DNA of 26,274 nucleotides from assembly GCA_028278005.1 (NCBI GenBank), contig JANQFD010000036.1, positions 1 through 26,274 on the forward strand, in the 5' to 3' direction. Below the pieces are notes generated by a model, which saw only the letters and a list, made by a program, of their open reading frames with translations, was not told the DNA's origin and did no database searches. The position numbers were made by a program, and so were the translations under genes. This document shows positions 1 through 8,031 of the stretch, in pieces (the stretch's first letter is position 1; every line of letters begins with the position of its first letter). The stretch is from Chlorobium sp. GTDB lineage: Bacteria > Bacteroidota > Chlorobiia > Chlorobiales > Chlorobiaceae.

Positions 1-179
1 TTTTTCTACAACCAACTGCAGAATAGAGGAAGAAACCGGCAGAAATAAGGAAGTTTTAGAAATCGCGCCCCCACAACAATCACCCTTATAACTGCCGTAT
101 ATATAGAGGTTTACAGCTCTCACAACCAAACAACTCACTTTCCAGAACTTCCTATTCGCTTATATCCGTCATGAACTCC
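1..179. other. intergenic left edge, nothing recognised
   Basis: No open frame with a credible start and no RNA gene was seen here. The stretch lies downstream of the minus-strand alkD-like gene. No GC-rich hairpin followed by a T-run on the minus strand was found, so the terminator of that gene is not identified. Confidence 0.5.
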
Positions 180-884
180 TCACTCAAGACCTTTCAGATA
201 TCTTTTCCGCTCGTTTTCAGGCAATCGCTCGATAGCATAGCGTAGCATGGTGCGCGGCATTTCATTGTAATGCTTTTTCAGGAAAGCCCTCAACCTCCCG
301 GTATCCCGTTTCCCGACCTCCCTGAGCATCCAGCCAACCGCCTTGTGAATCAGATCTTCGGGATCATGTATGAGAAGCAACGATATCGCCAGCGTATCAT
401 CGAAGCGTTCCTTCCTGATAAAATAAAAAGTCGACAGGATGGCGACACGTCTTTCCCAGAGGCGGTCCGATCCGGCCAGAACATACAGGGGTTTCTTGTC
501 CTTCCCCAGGAGCCAATGCCCGACAATATACGGGGCGGAGCTGTCGACAAGGTCCCAGTTATTGACAAACCTGAGATTATCGAAATACAGCCGGTAAACC
601 TCATGACGCTCATCCTCGTCACCGCTTTCGTATTTCTTTACAAGTAACAGAAGGGCCAGAAGACGTTCTTCGTGAAAGGGTGAACCGAGCAGCTTCTGAA
701 TTTCGTCAAGCGACATGGCGCGATATTGCCTGACCAGCCCTCTGAGCACCGGGACCCTTATACCAAGGAACATATCTCCCTCCCCGTACTCTCCCCTGCC
801 TGTCTTGAAGAAACGCCGGGAATGCCTGGCTATCGCCGGATCGGCCAATTCTTTCAAATGCCTATGGACTTCCTCAACAGTCAC
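180..884 (-). CDS. AlkD-like DNA alkylation repair protein (HEAT-repeat glycosylase)
   Basis: Predicted DNA glycosylase of the AlkD family, which excises cationic alkylated bases such as N3-methyladenine and N7-methylguanine in the cytoplasm. The 234-residue length fits the family, and the whole chain looks like paired helices (HEAT-like). The family's active-site region is visible as NNWDLVDSS, with Trp110 and Asp114 placed four apart like the Trp/Asp pair known in the Bacillus cereus enzyme. The start is GTG at 884: a TAA lies five codons upstream in frame and no ATG is available. There is no good Shine-Dalgarno, so translation may be coupled to the yibE/F-like gene, whose stop is only 28 bp upstream on the same strand. 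The family call is firm; the substrate is inferred from the family. Confidence 0.85.
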   Translation of the reverse strand: MTVEEVHRHLKELADPAIARHSRRFFKTGRGEYGEGDMFLGIRVPVLRGLVRQYRAMSLDEIQKLLGSPFHEERLLALLLLVKKYESGDEDERHEVYRLYFDNLRFVNNWDLVDSSAPYIVGHWLLGKDKKPLYVLAGSDRLWERRVAILSTFYFIRKERFDDTLAISLLLIHDPEDLIHKAVGWMLREVGKRDTGRLRAFLKKHYNEMPRTMLRYAIERLPENERKRYLKGLE

Positions 885-912
885 CTGGATCGATGGTTAT
901 ACGTTACCGTCA

Positions 913-2064
913 TCATGCTTTCGAACCGGTCTTTCTGTTTGCAGTGTATAGAACACCCCCGAGCATTGCTGTAACCGGCGCCACAAGCACCAGACCGAAA
1001 CTGCCTACGAGGGTGAGCAGAATTTCAGCCGCCACATACCGTATGTTGAAAATATACTCCATCGGTGTCCCTTGTGCCATAAAAACCATCAGCACAAAGG
1101 TGAAACTGCCTGAATAGGCAAACAACAAGGTTGTTGTCATGGTTCCAACCACGGCCTGCCCGACTCGGAATCCGGAATGGGTGAGCTCCTTTCGGCTGAT
1201 CGACGGTTTTTTTTCGATGATCTCCGATTGAGCGGCCGCTATATCCATAGCCATATCCATTACCGCACCGGCAGAAGAAATAAAGATACCGGAAAGAAAG
1301 ATATCGGTAAGCCTGAGTGAATAAAACCCGCTGTACAGCAGCATTTCCGCAAAATCCTTGACCGTCCCCGGCACCCGGAACCACATCCCGAAGAGTACAG
1401 CAAGTATTGTCGTCAATGCCACCCCGCTGATCGCCCCTGAAAGCGCAACCGCTCCTTTTCTGGTAAAGCCGGTGATAAGCAGCATGATGACCGCCGTTGT
1501 GACCATAACGATGAAAAAAGCTGTCGGAAGTGGCGGAACCCCCTTCAGGAAGAGAGGAATCAGTACTTTCCAGATGGCAAGCGCCGTAAACACAAACGAG
1601 AGCAGGGCGCGAAAACCCGTCCACCGCGCATAACCGACAAGAAACAAGCTGAACAGGGCAAACAACGCGAGCTCTATATCGATGCGGTACTGCTCCGCTG
1701 CCCTGACCTCGATGATCGTACCCGTCTCCGGATCTGTTTTCACCACTGCCAGTACCCTGTCACCCTCACGAAACATCGTGTCGACACTCATCTGGCCCAT
1801 CATGACATTGGAAGCCTCTACCTTGCTGCCCTTGAACGTTCCGGAAAGAATCTCCAGTTCCATCTGCTGCTCACCTGTCAGAATCAATCCGACCCTTTTG
1901 AGATCGCTGTTGTCTACAGTTATCACCCTGGCCTTTTCACGCACGGTATGTTGTAACAGTTCAGGTTTTTCAAAGCCAGTGGGCAGAAACCACAAGACGA
2001 TGGATGCAAGAACAATGACAACGACAAAGTATGCATCAGCTTTTTTGAATACGGTACGGTACAT
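913..2064 (-). CDS. YibE/F family multispanning membrane protein
   Basis: Integral inner-membrane protein of the YibE/F family; the function of the family is unknown. One hydrophobic segment near residues 10-27 is followed by a soluble, beta-rich region (about 30-135) that contains FREGDRVLAVV. Six or more membrane spans follow from about 140 to 375, including FAYSGSFTFVLM and the glycine-rich GSFGLVLVAPVTAMLGG near the end. I chose ATG at 2064, giving 383 residues. The longer frame opens with GTG at 2106, which lies inside the terminator stem of the upstream phosphatase gene and so cannot be a sensible start. No strong Shine-Dalgarno precedes ATG 2064. The AlkD-like gene follows after 28 bp and may share its transcript. 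The family call is confident from overall architecture; no biochemical role is claimed. Confidence 0.82.
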   Translation of the reverse strand: MYRTVFKKADAYFVVVIVLASIVLWFLPTGFEKPELLQHTVREKARVITVDNSDLKRVGLILTGEQQMELEILSGTFKGSKVEASNVMMGQMSVDTMFREGDRVLAVVKTDPETGTIIEVRAAEQYRIDIELALFALFSLFLVGYARWTGFRALLSFVFTALAIWKVLIPLFLKGVPPLPTAFFIVMVTTAVIMLLITGFTRKGAVALSGAISGVALTTILAVLFGMWFRVPGTVKDFAEMLLYSGFYSLRLTDIFLSGIFISSAGAVMDMAMDIAAAQSEIIEKKPSISRKELTHSGFRVGQAVVGTMTTTLLFAYSGSFTFVLMVFMAQGTPMEYIFNIRYVAAEILLTLVGSFGLVLVAPVTAMLGGVLYTANRKTGSKA

Positions 2065-2077
2065 TTCAATCGGCAAT

Positions 2078-2114
2078 AAAAAACCAGAGAGAGCCGGAAG
2101 CAGCACTCTCTGGT
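2078..2114 (-). terminator. Rho-independent terminator of the alkaline phosphatase gene
   Basis: ACCAGAGAG (2083-2091) pairs perfectly with CTCTCTGGT (2106-2114) over 9 bp, with a 14-nt loop. On the minus strand the stem is followed directly by a run of six T (2078-2083). It starts 38 nt past the phosphatase stop and ends before the yibE/F-like ATG, so it separates the two transcription units. Confidence 0.88.
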
Positions 2115-2152
2115 CTTGTTAACAATGCTTTTCTCGAATTCCCGAACAGAAC

Positions 2153-3676
2153 TTAATTGAGGCTTCCGGCCTCGATGATCTTCTTGGCAACATCGGTATT
2201 ATCGTACGAGCCGGTAAACAGGTTGCCACCTGCACCGATGGCATAAACCGGAACCGGAACACCGGTGTGGTAGTAGCTTGTCCAGGTAACACCGGCTTTC
2301 TGGTTCAGAATATGGGTTACGGTAACCGTGAACGGATCGTAGTACGGTCCGTATTTCAGATACTCCTCTTCCGTATCCCTTTCGAAATTCGGGTCCATGC
2401 TGTCGTTGAAGGCCTGCTCGAGCTGTGCTCTTTCATTGTCAGTCAGGGCAAGAGCGGGATTAAGGGCTGCATCGCCCAGACCGAAGTTCTGCCTGACACT
2501 CTCCAGAGCGGCGGCAAAGGTCATGCCGGTTCCAACCCATGATTCCACAATCTCGGTGTACTCCTGATAGGATATTTTCTGGTGCTGCAACAGGTTGAAC
2601 GCTGTTTCGTAACCGGTACCGGCATAGCCAAGCGAAAGACCGCCGCACTCGTGATCGCCTGTTACGACGATAAGCGTTTCATCAGGATGCTGGTTGTAGA
2701 AATCAAGCGCGACACCGAGAGCGTCATCGAAAGCAACCATGTCGTGGGTTGCACTGACAACATCATTTGCATGGCATGCCCAGTCGACCTTGCCGGCCTC
2801 GATCATCATGAAAAAGCCTTTCTCGTTGTCCAGAAGCCTGATACCTTCTTCGGTGAATTCCGCAAGAGAAACGTGATCGGTCGAAACGCGATCGACTTCG
2901 TAATAGAGTGCGCCTGAACCGTCATAGCCTGTGTAAGCCCAGCATTTCTGTCCGGGCTGCACACCTTTCAGGGCACCGAGATTATCGACGACCGTGTAGC
3001 CTGCCCCTGTCATCAGTGCTTCGATATCGCCCTGAAAATTGATGGCTCTTCCCTGGTACTTGCTGAAGTTACCTTTAGCATACCCGCCGCCGTAGTAATC
3101 GAAATCGCTGGTGGCCATCTGCGCGGCGATGTCATAATAGTGGCCTCTGCTGTCGGCATGTGCATAGAAACATGCAGGCGTTGCATGATCGATGCTCACG
3201 CTTGAAACAATGCCCACCTTCATCCCTTTTTCCTTGGCCATTTGAGCCATGGTCTTCAGATTCTGGGTACGATCGGCGTTTTTTGAAATTGTACCGATAG
3301 TGGTTTTATGACCGGTTGCAAGAGCGGTAGCTGCCGCTGCAGAACCGGTGATGTACCGGTCGTCGGCATGGGTAGTAGCCATACCGGCTACAGGGAACTG
3401 CTGCAGATTCAATGCCCCGAGGGTAACAGCACCGTCGACGAGTCTGAAATTCGGATCGGCAAGGGCTGCCTCGGTCATGTTCACCTGGGGACTTGCCATA
3501 CCGTCACCGATGAAGAAAAAAATGTACTTGGCTGTTTTAGTGGTGGTGTTGGGTGTATTGGTCAGATCAGGGCCGTCGTCATCATCACAACCCGATATCG
3601 ATATGACAAGCATCGACATCATCAGGCCCGTCAAAAGGGTCTGGAAAAGGCTTCTGCGTTTTCTGGTACTTTTCAT
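2153..3676 (-). CDS. PhoA-type alkaline phosphatase, predicted lipoprotein
   Basis: Hydrolyses phosphate monoesters outside the cytoplasm; a metalloenzyme of the alkaline phosphatase superfamily. The first 29 residues are a basic, hydrophobic lipoprotein signal ending in a lipobox (ISGC, Cys30). An acidic DDDDGPD linker follows. Catalytic features are in family order: Asp58 in FIGDGM, nucleophile Ser112 in TGSAAAATALATGHKT, DHATPACFYAH at 163-173, the Glu293/Asp298/His302 metal region, Asp341-His342 in TGDHECGG, and His470 in YYHTGVPVP. The 507-residue length is normal. The residue before Ser112 is Gly where E. coli PhoA has Asp. Start ATG 3676 sits right at the signal peptide; no strong Shine-Dalgarno is visible. 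The gene is monocistronic, with its own terminator. No recognisable Pho box was found upstream, so phosphate control is not shown. Confidence 0.93.
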   Translation of the reverse strand: MKSTRKRRSLFQTLLTGLMMSMLVISISGCDDDDGPDLTNTPNTTTKTAKYIFFFIGDGMASPQVNMTEAALADPNFRLVDGAVTLGALNLQQFPVAGMATTHADDRYITGSAAAATALATGHKTTIGTISKNADRTQNLKTMAQMAKEKGMKVGIVSSVSIDHATPACFYAHADSRGHYYDIAAQMATSDFDYYGGGYAKGNFSKYQGRAINFQGDIEALMTGAGYTVVDNLGALKGVQPGQKCWAYTGYDGSGALYYEVDRVSTDHVSLAEFTEEGIRLLDNEKGFFMMIEAGKVDWACHANDVVSATHDMVAFDDALGVALDFYNQHPDETLIVVTGDHECGGLSLGYAGTGYETAFNLLQHQKISYQEYTEIVESWVGTGMTFAAALESVRQNFGLGDAALNPALALTDNERAQLEQAFNDSMDPNFERDTEEEYLKYGPYYDPFTVTVTHILNQKAGVTWTSYYHTGVPVPVYAIGAGGNLFTGSYDNTDVAKKIIEAGSLN

Positions 3677-3947
3677 GATTGAGTGCCATGGTTAGGATTA
3701 AGAAAGCTGCTTGGTGAAAAGGAAAAAAGGCGGCTGCCCGAACGAATACGCATACGCGTTTATTCGTAAACGGGAATAATTTATCGAATGAATGTTGAGG
3801 AGATATTACAGGAATGCAAACAACAGGTTACATGTTTACTCCTGCATGTCACATGATCGTAAAACACCGTAATAAAAAACGTTACAGAACAGGCAACAAT
3901 CAGGTACCCGATGGTACAATGGTATGCATCAACCCTGGCACGGTATT
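3677..3947. other. intergenic between OMP-like and phosphatase genes, with small inverted repeat
   Basis: This 271-bp gap should hold the phosphatase promoter. It contains an inverted repeat ACGAATA (3742-3748) / TATTCGT (3761-3767) about 65 bp upstream of the phosphatase start, which could be an operator or a chance hairpin. No clear terminator for the outer-membrane-protein gene was found. Confidence 0.4.
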
Positions 3948-4808
3948 TCAGAAACCAAGAACAACCCTTACACCATACTCGGTAGTGTTGTTGTCAGGTT
4001 CATACCCGGTTTTTTTAACCGCCCTCCCGAGAAAAGCGTTGTAATCGTCGTAAAATCCGGGCTCGGATTGCCCGATATCCCAGTAGCGCACGAAAGGTTC
4101 TACGATGATCCGTAACGACGAATCCAGCTCTTTGGCTATCTTCAACGACGCCCGCAAGCCATAGCCTTCATCCTGATCGTTTTCAAGATCGGTGTTCAGG
4201 GGATGCAGTTCACGCAACAGGCTTTTCTGGGTTCCGTCCCAGAAAAGATCGTACTCGATACTTCCGCCTATCGACCAGCTCTTTTCAAGATCAGCCATAA
4301 AAAGAATACCGAGAGGACTGTACAGATAGCTTGATTCCCTGTCATATCCCAGCGCCCCGGAAGTTGCAATCATACCCCCTGCATGATCTTTATTCCAGCG
4401 ATAACCGAAACCGATATACGGCGTCAGAACGCTTTTCGTAAACCGTATGTCATGACCAAGCAAGCCCCGCACTTCGAAAAGAGTGTTTTCAATATTTTCG
4501 ATATCACCGCTCAAACCCGAAGTATAATCCTGATCACCCCGTGCATAGACAGCCTCTGCCCTGAGCATGTTTACCGGCCCGAGCGGCATGTTATGCAATA
4601 CAAAGGCACCTTTCAGTCCGAACATCGTTCCGTCCTGTTTCATCACGCCGGGCTCTTCATAGACAGCATGATATACCTCAGGGCCTATTTCCCAGTGCCG
4701 TCCGCGTAATCCGGGTCCTCCTGCCTCGAGATCGAAAGAGGCGCATAAGACGATGAAGAACAATACGAGACCTTTCACATGTTGTAACGACAAACCGCCC
4801 TCCTTCAT
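3948..4808 (-). CDS. putative outer-membrane beta-barrel protein, unknown function
   Basis: I do not recognise the family. The protein begins with a signal peptide (hydrophobic stretch VKGLVLFFIVLCASF, likely cleavage after DLEA). It continues with alternating amphipathic strands rich in Gly, Tyr and Trp, for example IGFGYRW, SIGGSIEYDLFW, RIIVEPFVRYWDIG and YGVRVVLGF. It ends in phenylalanine, as many outer-membrane barrels do. At about 265 mature residues it could form a barrel of 10-14 strands. The listed start is ATG 4808. A TTG at 4793 deserves attention: GGAGG (4800-4804) lies seven bases before it and it would give a cleaner signal peptide. The gene stands alone between the phosphatase and the hcp group. 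Outer-membrane location is inferred from sequence texture, not homology. Confidence 0.7.
   Translation of the reverse strand: MKEGGLSLQHVKGLVLFFIVLCASFDLEAGGPGLRGRHWEIGPEVYHAVYEEPGVMKQDGTMFGLKGAFVLHNMPLGPVNMLRAEAVYARGDQDYTSGLSGDIENIENTLFEVRGLLGHDIRFTKSVLTPYIGFGYRWNKDHAGGMIATSGALGYDRESSYLYSPLGILFMADLEKSWSIGGSIEYDLFWDGTQKSLLRELHPLNTDLENDQDEGYGLRASLKIAKELDSSLRIIVEPFVRYWDIGQSEPGFYDDYNAFLGRAVKKTGYEPDNNTTEYGVRVVLGF
4800..4804 (-). promoter_or_regulatory. Shine-Dalgarno inside the annotated 5' end of the OMP-like gene
   Basis: GGAGG on the minus strand lies within codons 2-4 of the ATG 4808 reading and seven bases before an in-frame TTG at 4793. This favours TTG as the real start, giving a protein five residues shorter that begins MSLQHVKGLV. 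Confidence 0.4.
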
Positions 4809-4912
4809 TGAGCTTTTACCAGGACCATATGCAGGAAAATGTAGTGCTAATGCCTGACCGGGAAAGCGCTCTTAACAGGAACGTAACATGGACGAACCGT
4901 AAATAAGGCAAT

Positions 4913-4942
4913 AAAAAAAAGCGGCCTCGCAGACCGCTTTTT
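4913..4942 (-). terminator. Rho-independent terminator after hcp
   Basis: On the minus strand, GCGGTC pairs with GGCCGC (one T-G wobble) around a short loop and is followed by eight T. The stem is flanked by A/T runs on both sides, so it may also work on the plus strand. It lies 42 nt past the hcp stop and matches the end of the rrf2-ferredoxin-TPR-hcp group. Confidence 0.85.
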
Positions 4943-4983
4943 ATTCTATAATCGGAAGACCGACCCTGATGCAGAACATGCCG

Positions 4984-6612
4984 TTATGCACCCGACATCA
5001 TTGCCTCGATGTCTTGTTCGACCGTACCGATCGGCTTGATATCGAACTTCTCGACAAGAACAGATGCCACGGCAGGTGTCAGAAATTCGGGAAGCGTCGG
5101 GCCAAGACGGATTCCCTTCACACCCAGCGAGAGCAGAGCCAGCAAAACAGCTACGGCTTTCTGCTCGTACCATGCTATATCGTAGGATATCGGCAGATCG
5201 TTGATATCGTCAAGGCCGAAAACCTCTTTCAGCTTGAGTGCGATAACAGCAAGCGAGTAGGAGTCGTTGCACTGTCCGGCGTCGAGCACTCTCGGTATGC
5301 CGCCTATATCACCAAGCTGCAGTTTGTTGTAACGGTACTTGGCGCAGCCCGCCGTCAGTATGACGGTGCCTTCGGGCAACGCGCCTGCAACATCGGTATA
5401 GTATTTTCTTGTATTCTGGCGGCCGTCACAACCGGCCATGACGACAAAACGCTTGATGGCGCCCGACTTCACCGCCTCGACAACCTTGTCGGCAAGGGCG
5501 ATCACCTGGTTGTGCGCAAATCCGCCAACGATCTCACCGTCCTCGATTCCTACCGGAGGTTGACAGGTTTTCGCAAGCTCGATAATTTCGGAGAAATCCT
5601 TGGCATCACCGTTTTCACCGGCAGGAATATGCCTGAGGCCTTCATATCCGGCGTTACCGGTGGTAAACATGCGGCTCCTGTATGATTCCCTCACCGGAAC
5701 GATGCAGTTCGTGGTCATGAGTACAGGACCGTTGAATGAATCGAACTCCTTGTCCTGAGACCACCAGGAACTGCCGTAGTTACCCACGAAATGCGAGTAC
5801 TTTTTGAACGCCGGATAGTAGTGTGCCGGAAGCATTTCGCAGTGAGTATAGACATCGACGCCGCTGCCCTCGGTCTGTGCCAGCAATGCTTCCATATCAT
5901 GCAAATCATGACCGGAGATGAGAATGCCCGGGTTGTTCCGCACCCCGGTCTTCACGGTTGTTATTTCAGGGTTGCCGTAGGTTTCCGTGTTGGCCTTGTC
6001 CAGGAGCGCCATTGCCTTCACTGCGGCTTCGCCGGTCTCCATAACCAGAGCAGTCAACTGATCGGCGTCGCCCTCCTCTGCCAATGAAGCCAGAGCCTTG
6101 ACATAAAACTCGTATATCGAATCGTCCACATAACCAAGCACCTCGGCATGGTCGGTATAAGCAGCAAGTCCTTTGAGCCCATACAGTACGAGACTTTTAA
6201 GAGAGCGAATATCCTCGTTTTCACTGAGTGCCTCTATACCGGCTGTTTCGGCTTTACTGACATATGCATCCTTGTTGTCTCCTGTCCATACAACACAGTC
6301 ATGCTCGGGAACATCAGAAAGCGTATTTTTCAGCTCCTCCCTCAAGGCCAGTGCTTCACTGATCTTAGAGGTTATCGCTTCATCGTCGAAGTTGGTATTG
6401 GTAACCGTAACGAACAGCGCTTCACTGATAAATTTTCCATGTTCCGGCCGCAGTTTCCCGATCGAAGCTTCGGCACACAATGCTATTCCCTCAAGTGCAT
6501 AGACCAGAACATCCTGCAATTTCGCCGTCACCTCGTTTTTACCGCAGACCCCCCTTGCTATACATCCCGTCTTTTGCACACTTTCCTGACATTGATCGCA
6601 ATACATACCCAT
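4984..6612 (-). CDS. hcp: hydroxylamine reductase / hybrid cluster protein (Hcp, prismane protein)
   Basis: Cytoplasmic Fe-S enzyme that reduces NO to N2O and can reduce hydroxylamine to ammonia. N-terminal cysteines Cys5, Cys8, Cys17 and Cys23 (C-x2-C-x8-C-x5-C) match the [4Fe-4S] motif of the class I enzymes of strict anaerobes, not the class II spacing of E. coli. All eight hybrid-cluster ligands of the Desulfovibrio enzyme are in place: His235, Glu259, Cys303, Cys395, Cys423, Cys448, Glu483 and Lys485. Length (542) is normal. The start ATG 6612 is preceded by a strong GAGGAGG and overlaps the TPR gene's stop as TAATG, so the two are translationally coupled. A terminator follows. The context with an Rrf2 regulator and a ferredoxin suggests a role in NO detoxification. 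There is no hcr reductase nearby, so the ferredoxin-like protein is the likely electron donor. Confidence 0.97.
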   Translation of the reverse strand: MGMYCDQCQESVQKTGCIARGVCGKNEVTAKLQDVLVYALEGIALCAEASIGKLRPEHGKFISEALFVTVTNTNFDDEAITSKISEALALREELKNTLSDVPEHDCVVWTGDNKDAYVSKAETAGIEALSENEDIRSLKSLVLYGLKGLAAYTDHAEVLGYVDDSIYEFYVKALASLAEEGDADQLTALVMETGEAAVKAMALLDKANTETYGNPEITTVKTGVRNNPGILISGHDLHDMEALLAQTEGSGVDVYTHCEMLPAHYYPAFKKYSHFVGNYGSSWWSQDKEFDSFNGPVLMTTNCIVPVRESYRSRMFTTGNAGYEGLRHIPAGENGDAKDFSEIIELAKTCQPPVGIEDGEIVGGFAHNQVIALADKVVEAVKSGAIKRFVVMAGCDGRQNTRKYYTDVAGALPEGTVILTAGCAKYRYNKLQLGDIGGIPRVLDAGQCNDSYSLAVIALKLKEVFGLDDINDLPISYDIAWYEQKAVAVLLALLSLGVKGIRLGPTLPEFLTPAVASVLVEKFDIKPIGTVEQDIEAMMSGA

Positions 6613-7040
6613 TACTTGCTCCTCCTCTCTTCTTTGTTGTTGTTTTTTATTGATAGTGCGTGCCGATAATCCTGATCGGCACCGTTGAGATCACCTTTCG
6701 CTTTTTTGAGCAGCGATCGGTTAAATAATGCTGTTTTCATGATCCCCCTGTTTTTCGGGCAGGCCTTGATAATTGTCGTAAAATCTTCCAGTGCACCCTC
6801 GATATCGTCCAGATCCGCTTTTGCTATCCCTCTGTTTCCAAAGGCAAGAAACGTTTCGCGAGGTCGGAGGCCAAGCTCTATCGCCCTGCTGTAATCAGCG
6901 ATTGCACCTGCCCTGTCGCCTCTGCAGTTTCTTGCATTTGCGCGGTCATAGTATGCATCTGCATTGTTCGGCTCCTGATCTATGATCCTGTCGAGCTCTT
7001 CTACCGACCCCCTGTAGCTTCCAAGCGCGTCTTTGAGCAT
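6612..7040 (-). CDS. small TPR-repeat protein coupled to hcp
   Basis: A 142-residue protein made almost wholly of about three tetratricopeptide repeats: the units around ADAYYDRANARNCRGDRAGA, TFLAFGNRGIAKADLDDIEG and ALFNRSLLKKAKGDLNG. There is no signal peptide or membrane segment, so a cytoplasmic protein-protein adaptor is likely. Its TAA overlaps the hcp ATG by one base (TAATG), and the last codons carry the hcp Shine-Dalgarno, which encodes the C-terminal EERRSK. The start is ATG 7040, with only a weak purine-rich stretch upstream. A TPR protein is not a usual partner of Hcp; the coupling suggests a role with Hcp, such as assembly or docking of a redox partner, but that is inference. Confidence 0.82.
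   Translation of the reverse strand: MLKDALGSYRGSVEELDRIIDQEPNNADAYYDRANARNCRGDRAGAIADYSRAIELGLRPRETFLAFGNRGIAKADLDDIEGALEDFTTIIKACPKNRGIMKTALFNRSLLKKAKGDLNGADQDYRHALSIKNNNKEERRSK
6621..6627 (-). promoter_or_regulatory. strong ribosome binding site of hcp
   Basis: GAGGAGG on the minus strand lies eight bases upstream of ATG 6612, inside the end of the TPR coding region. Most genes in this window lack such a clear Shine-Dalgarno, so hcp may be translated more strongly than its neighbours. Confidence 0.8.
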
Positions 7041-7065
7041 CTATTCAATTACTTCCCGACAATTG

Positions 7066-7100
7066 ATTTTTTAAGTTTTGCCTTTTTACTTTTCACCTTC
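7066..7100 (-). repeat. degenerate heptanucleotide repeat between ferredoxin and TPR genes
   Basis: Read on the minus strand, the gap falls into seven-base units of one pattern: AAAAGTA, AAAAGGC, AAAACTT, AAAAAAT. It begins directly at the stop of the ferredoxin-like gene. The same seven-base period recurs in other gaps of this window. Confidence 0.6.
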
Positions 7101-7957
7101 TATAACCATTGCTCGTCGAGCACCTCCCCTCTGACACCGATAACGACTCTTTTCACCGGCACCTTTCTGGAGGCCTGGTCAAGTGCCTGCTGTACAATCG
7201 AGACAAGCCCGCCGCAACAGGGAACTTCCATGATCACAACCGTGATGGTGTTGATATTCGCAAAATCGATCATGGCCTTCAGCTTTTCCACATACTTCTC
7301 TATTCCCGAATCGAGCTTGGGACAGGCAATAGCAAGGCTTTTACCTTTCATAAAATCCGGGTGAAAAGCCCCTACGGCAAAGGCGGTGCAGTCTGCAGCA
7401 AGCAACAGATCCGACCCCTGGTAGTAGGGAGCCAGAGGTGTCACCAGATGCAGTTGTATCGGCCATTGCGTCAGCTCGGATTTCGGCTGACCGTCTGATT
7501 CGCCCTGTTTCACCTCGTTGCCGTTTTTTCTGAAATCCATAAGCGCGCTGCCGGCGCAACCACAGCCTTCCTGTTCAGAGATCTGTTTACTTTCCGTCTC
7601 TTTTCCGGGGTTTTCAATTCCTTTTTCTTTCAGGTAAGCCTCTGCCTGCTGCAGATATTCCTTTTCTCCATGCTCCCTGAGATGTGCAAGATGTGCGGCT
7701 ATCACGTTTGCCCCGCCTTTCACGATGCTCTCTTCCATAACACGCCGCTCATCGTACGGTTCTGCTTCACGTTCCTCGACGCTAATCGCCCCCTTCGGAC
7801 ACGTTCCGATACACGCCCCCAGTCCGTCACAAAAAAGATCACTCACCAGCCTCGCCTTTCCGTCGATAACCTGTAATGCTCCCTCCGGACAGCCTGGAAT
7901 GCAGTCTCCGCAACCGTCACACTTCTTCTCATCTATGAGTACTATCTGTCGTTTCAT
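7100..7957 (-). CDS. ferredoxin-like iron-sulfur protein of the Hcp neighbourhood
   Basis: A 285-residue cytoplasmic Fe-S protein, probable electron carrier for Hcp. N-terminal half: Cys13-x2-Cys16-x2-Cys19-x3-Cys23-Pro is a complete [4Fe-4S] motif. A second motif, Cys43..Cys49-x3-Cys53-Pro, has Leu46 where a fourth cysteine would stand (CDGLGACIGTCP). A charged helical linker follows, then a GCGCAG pair of cysteines. The C-terminal domain carries LLLAADCTAFAVGAF, AIACPKLDS and VPCCGGL, giving further possible cluster ligands. I chose ATG 7957 because GAGG lies just before it and the protein starts at MKRQIVLIDEKKC. The longer reading from 8044 adds 29 residues encoded by repeat-like DNA. It sits between the rrf2-type gene (212 bp upstream) and the TPR-hcp pair (60 bp downstream). 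The partner role with Hcp is inferred from gene order. Confidence 0.85.
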   Translation of the reverse strand: MKRQIVLIDEKKCDGCGDCIPGCPEGALQVIDGKARLVSDLFCDGLGACIGTCPKGAISVEEREAEPYDERRVMEESIVKGGANVIAAHLAHLREHGEKEYLQQAEAYLKEKGIENPGKETESKQISEQEGCGCAGSALMDFRKNGNEVKQGESDGQPKSELTQWPIQLHLVTPLAPYYQGSDLLLAADCTAFAVGAFHPDFMKGKSLAIACPKLDSGIEKYVEKLKAMIDFANINTITVVIMEVPCCGGLVSIVQQALDQASRKVPVKRVVIGVRGEVLDEQWL

Positions 7958-7995
7958 TGGTGCCTCAATTCGTTGTTTTTGTTTGTTGTCTCTGC

Positions 7996-8012
7996 GCTTG
8001 TTTCGAGTACAA
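7996..8012. promoter_or_regulatory. candidate operator upstream of the ferredoxin-TPR-hcp genes
   Basis: CTTGT (7996-8000) and ACAAG (8008-8012) form an inverted repeat with a seven-base spacer, about 40 bp upstream of ATG 7957. On the minus strand its left half reads ACTTGTACT, matching seven of nine bases of ACTGATACT in the rrf2 operator. Short and imperfect, so only a candidate. Confidence 0.3.
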
Positions 8013-8031
8013 GTAACGCTTTCTGCCATAG

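Noticed and set aside
4969..5685. 238-codon plus-strand frame opposite hcp
   Set aside because: Antisense to a complete Hcp with all cluster ligands; no ribosome site and no family character.
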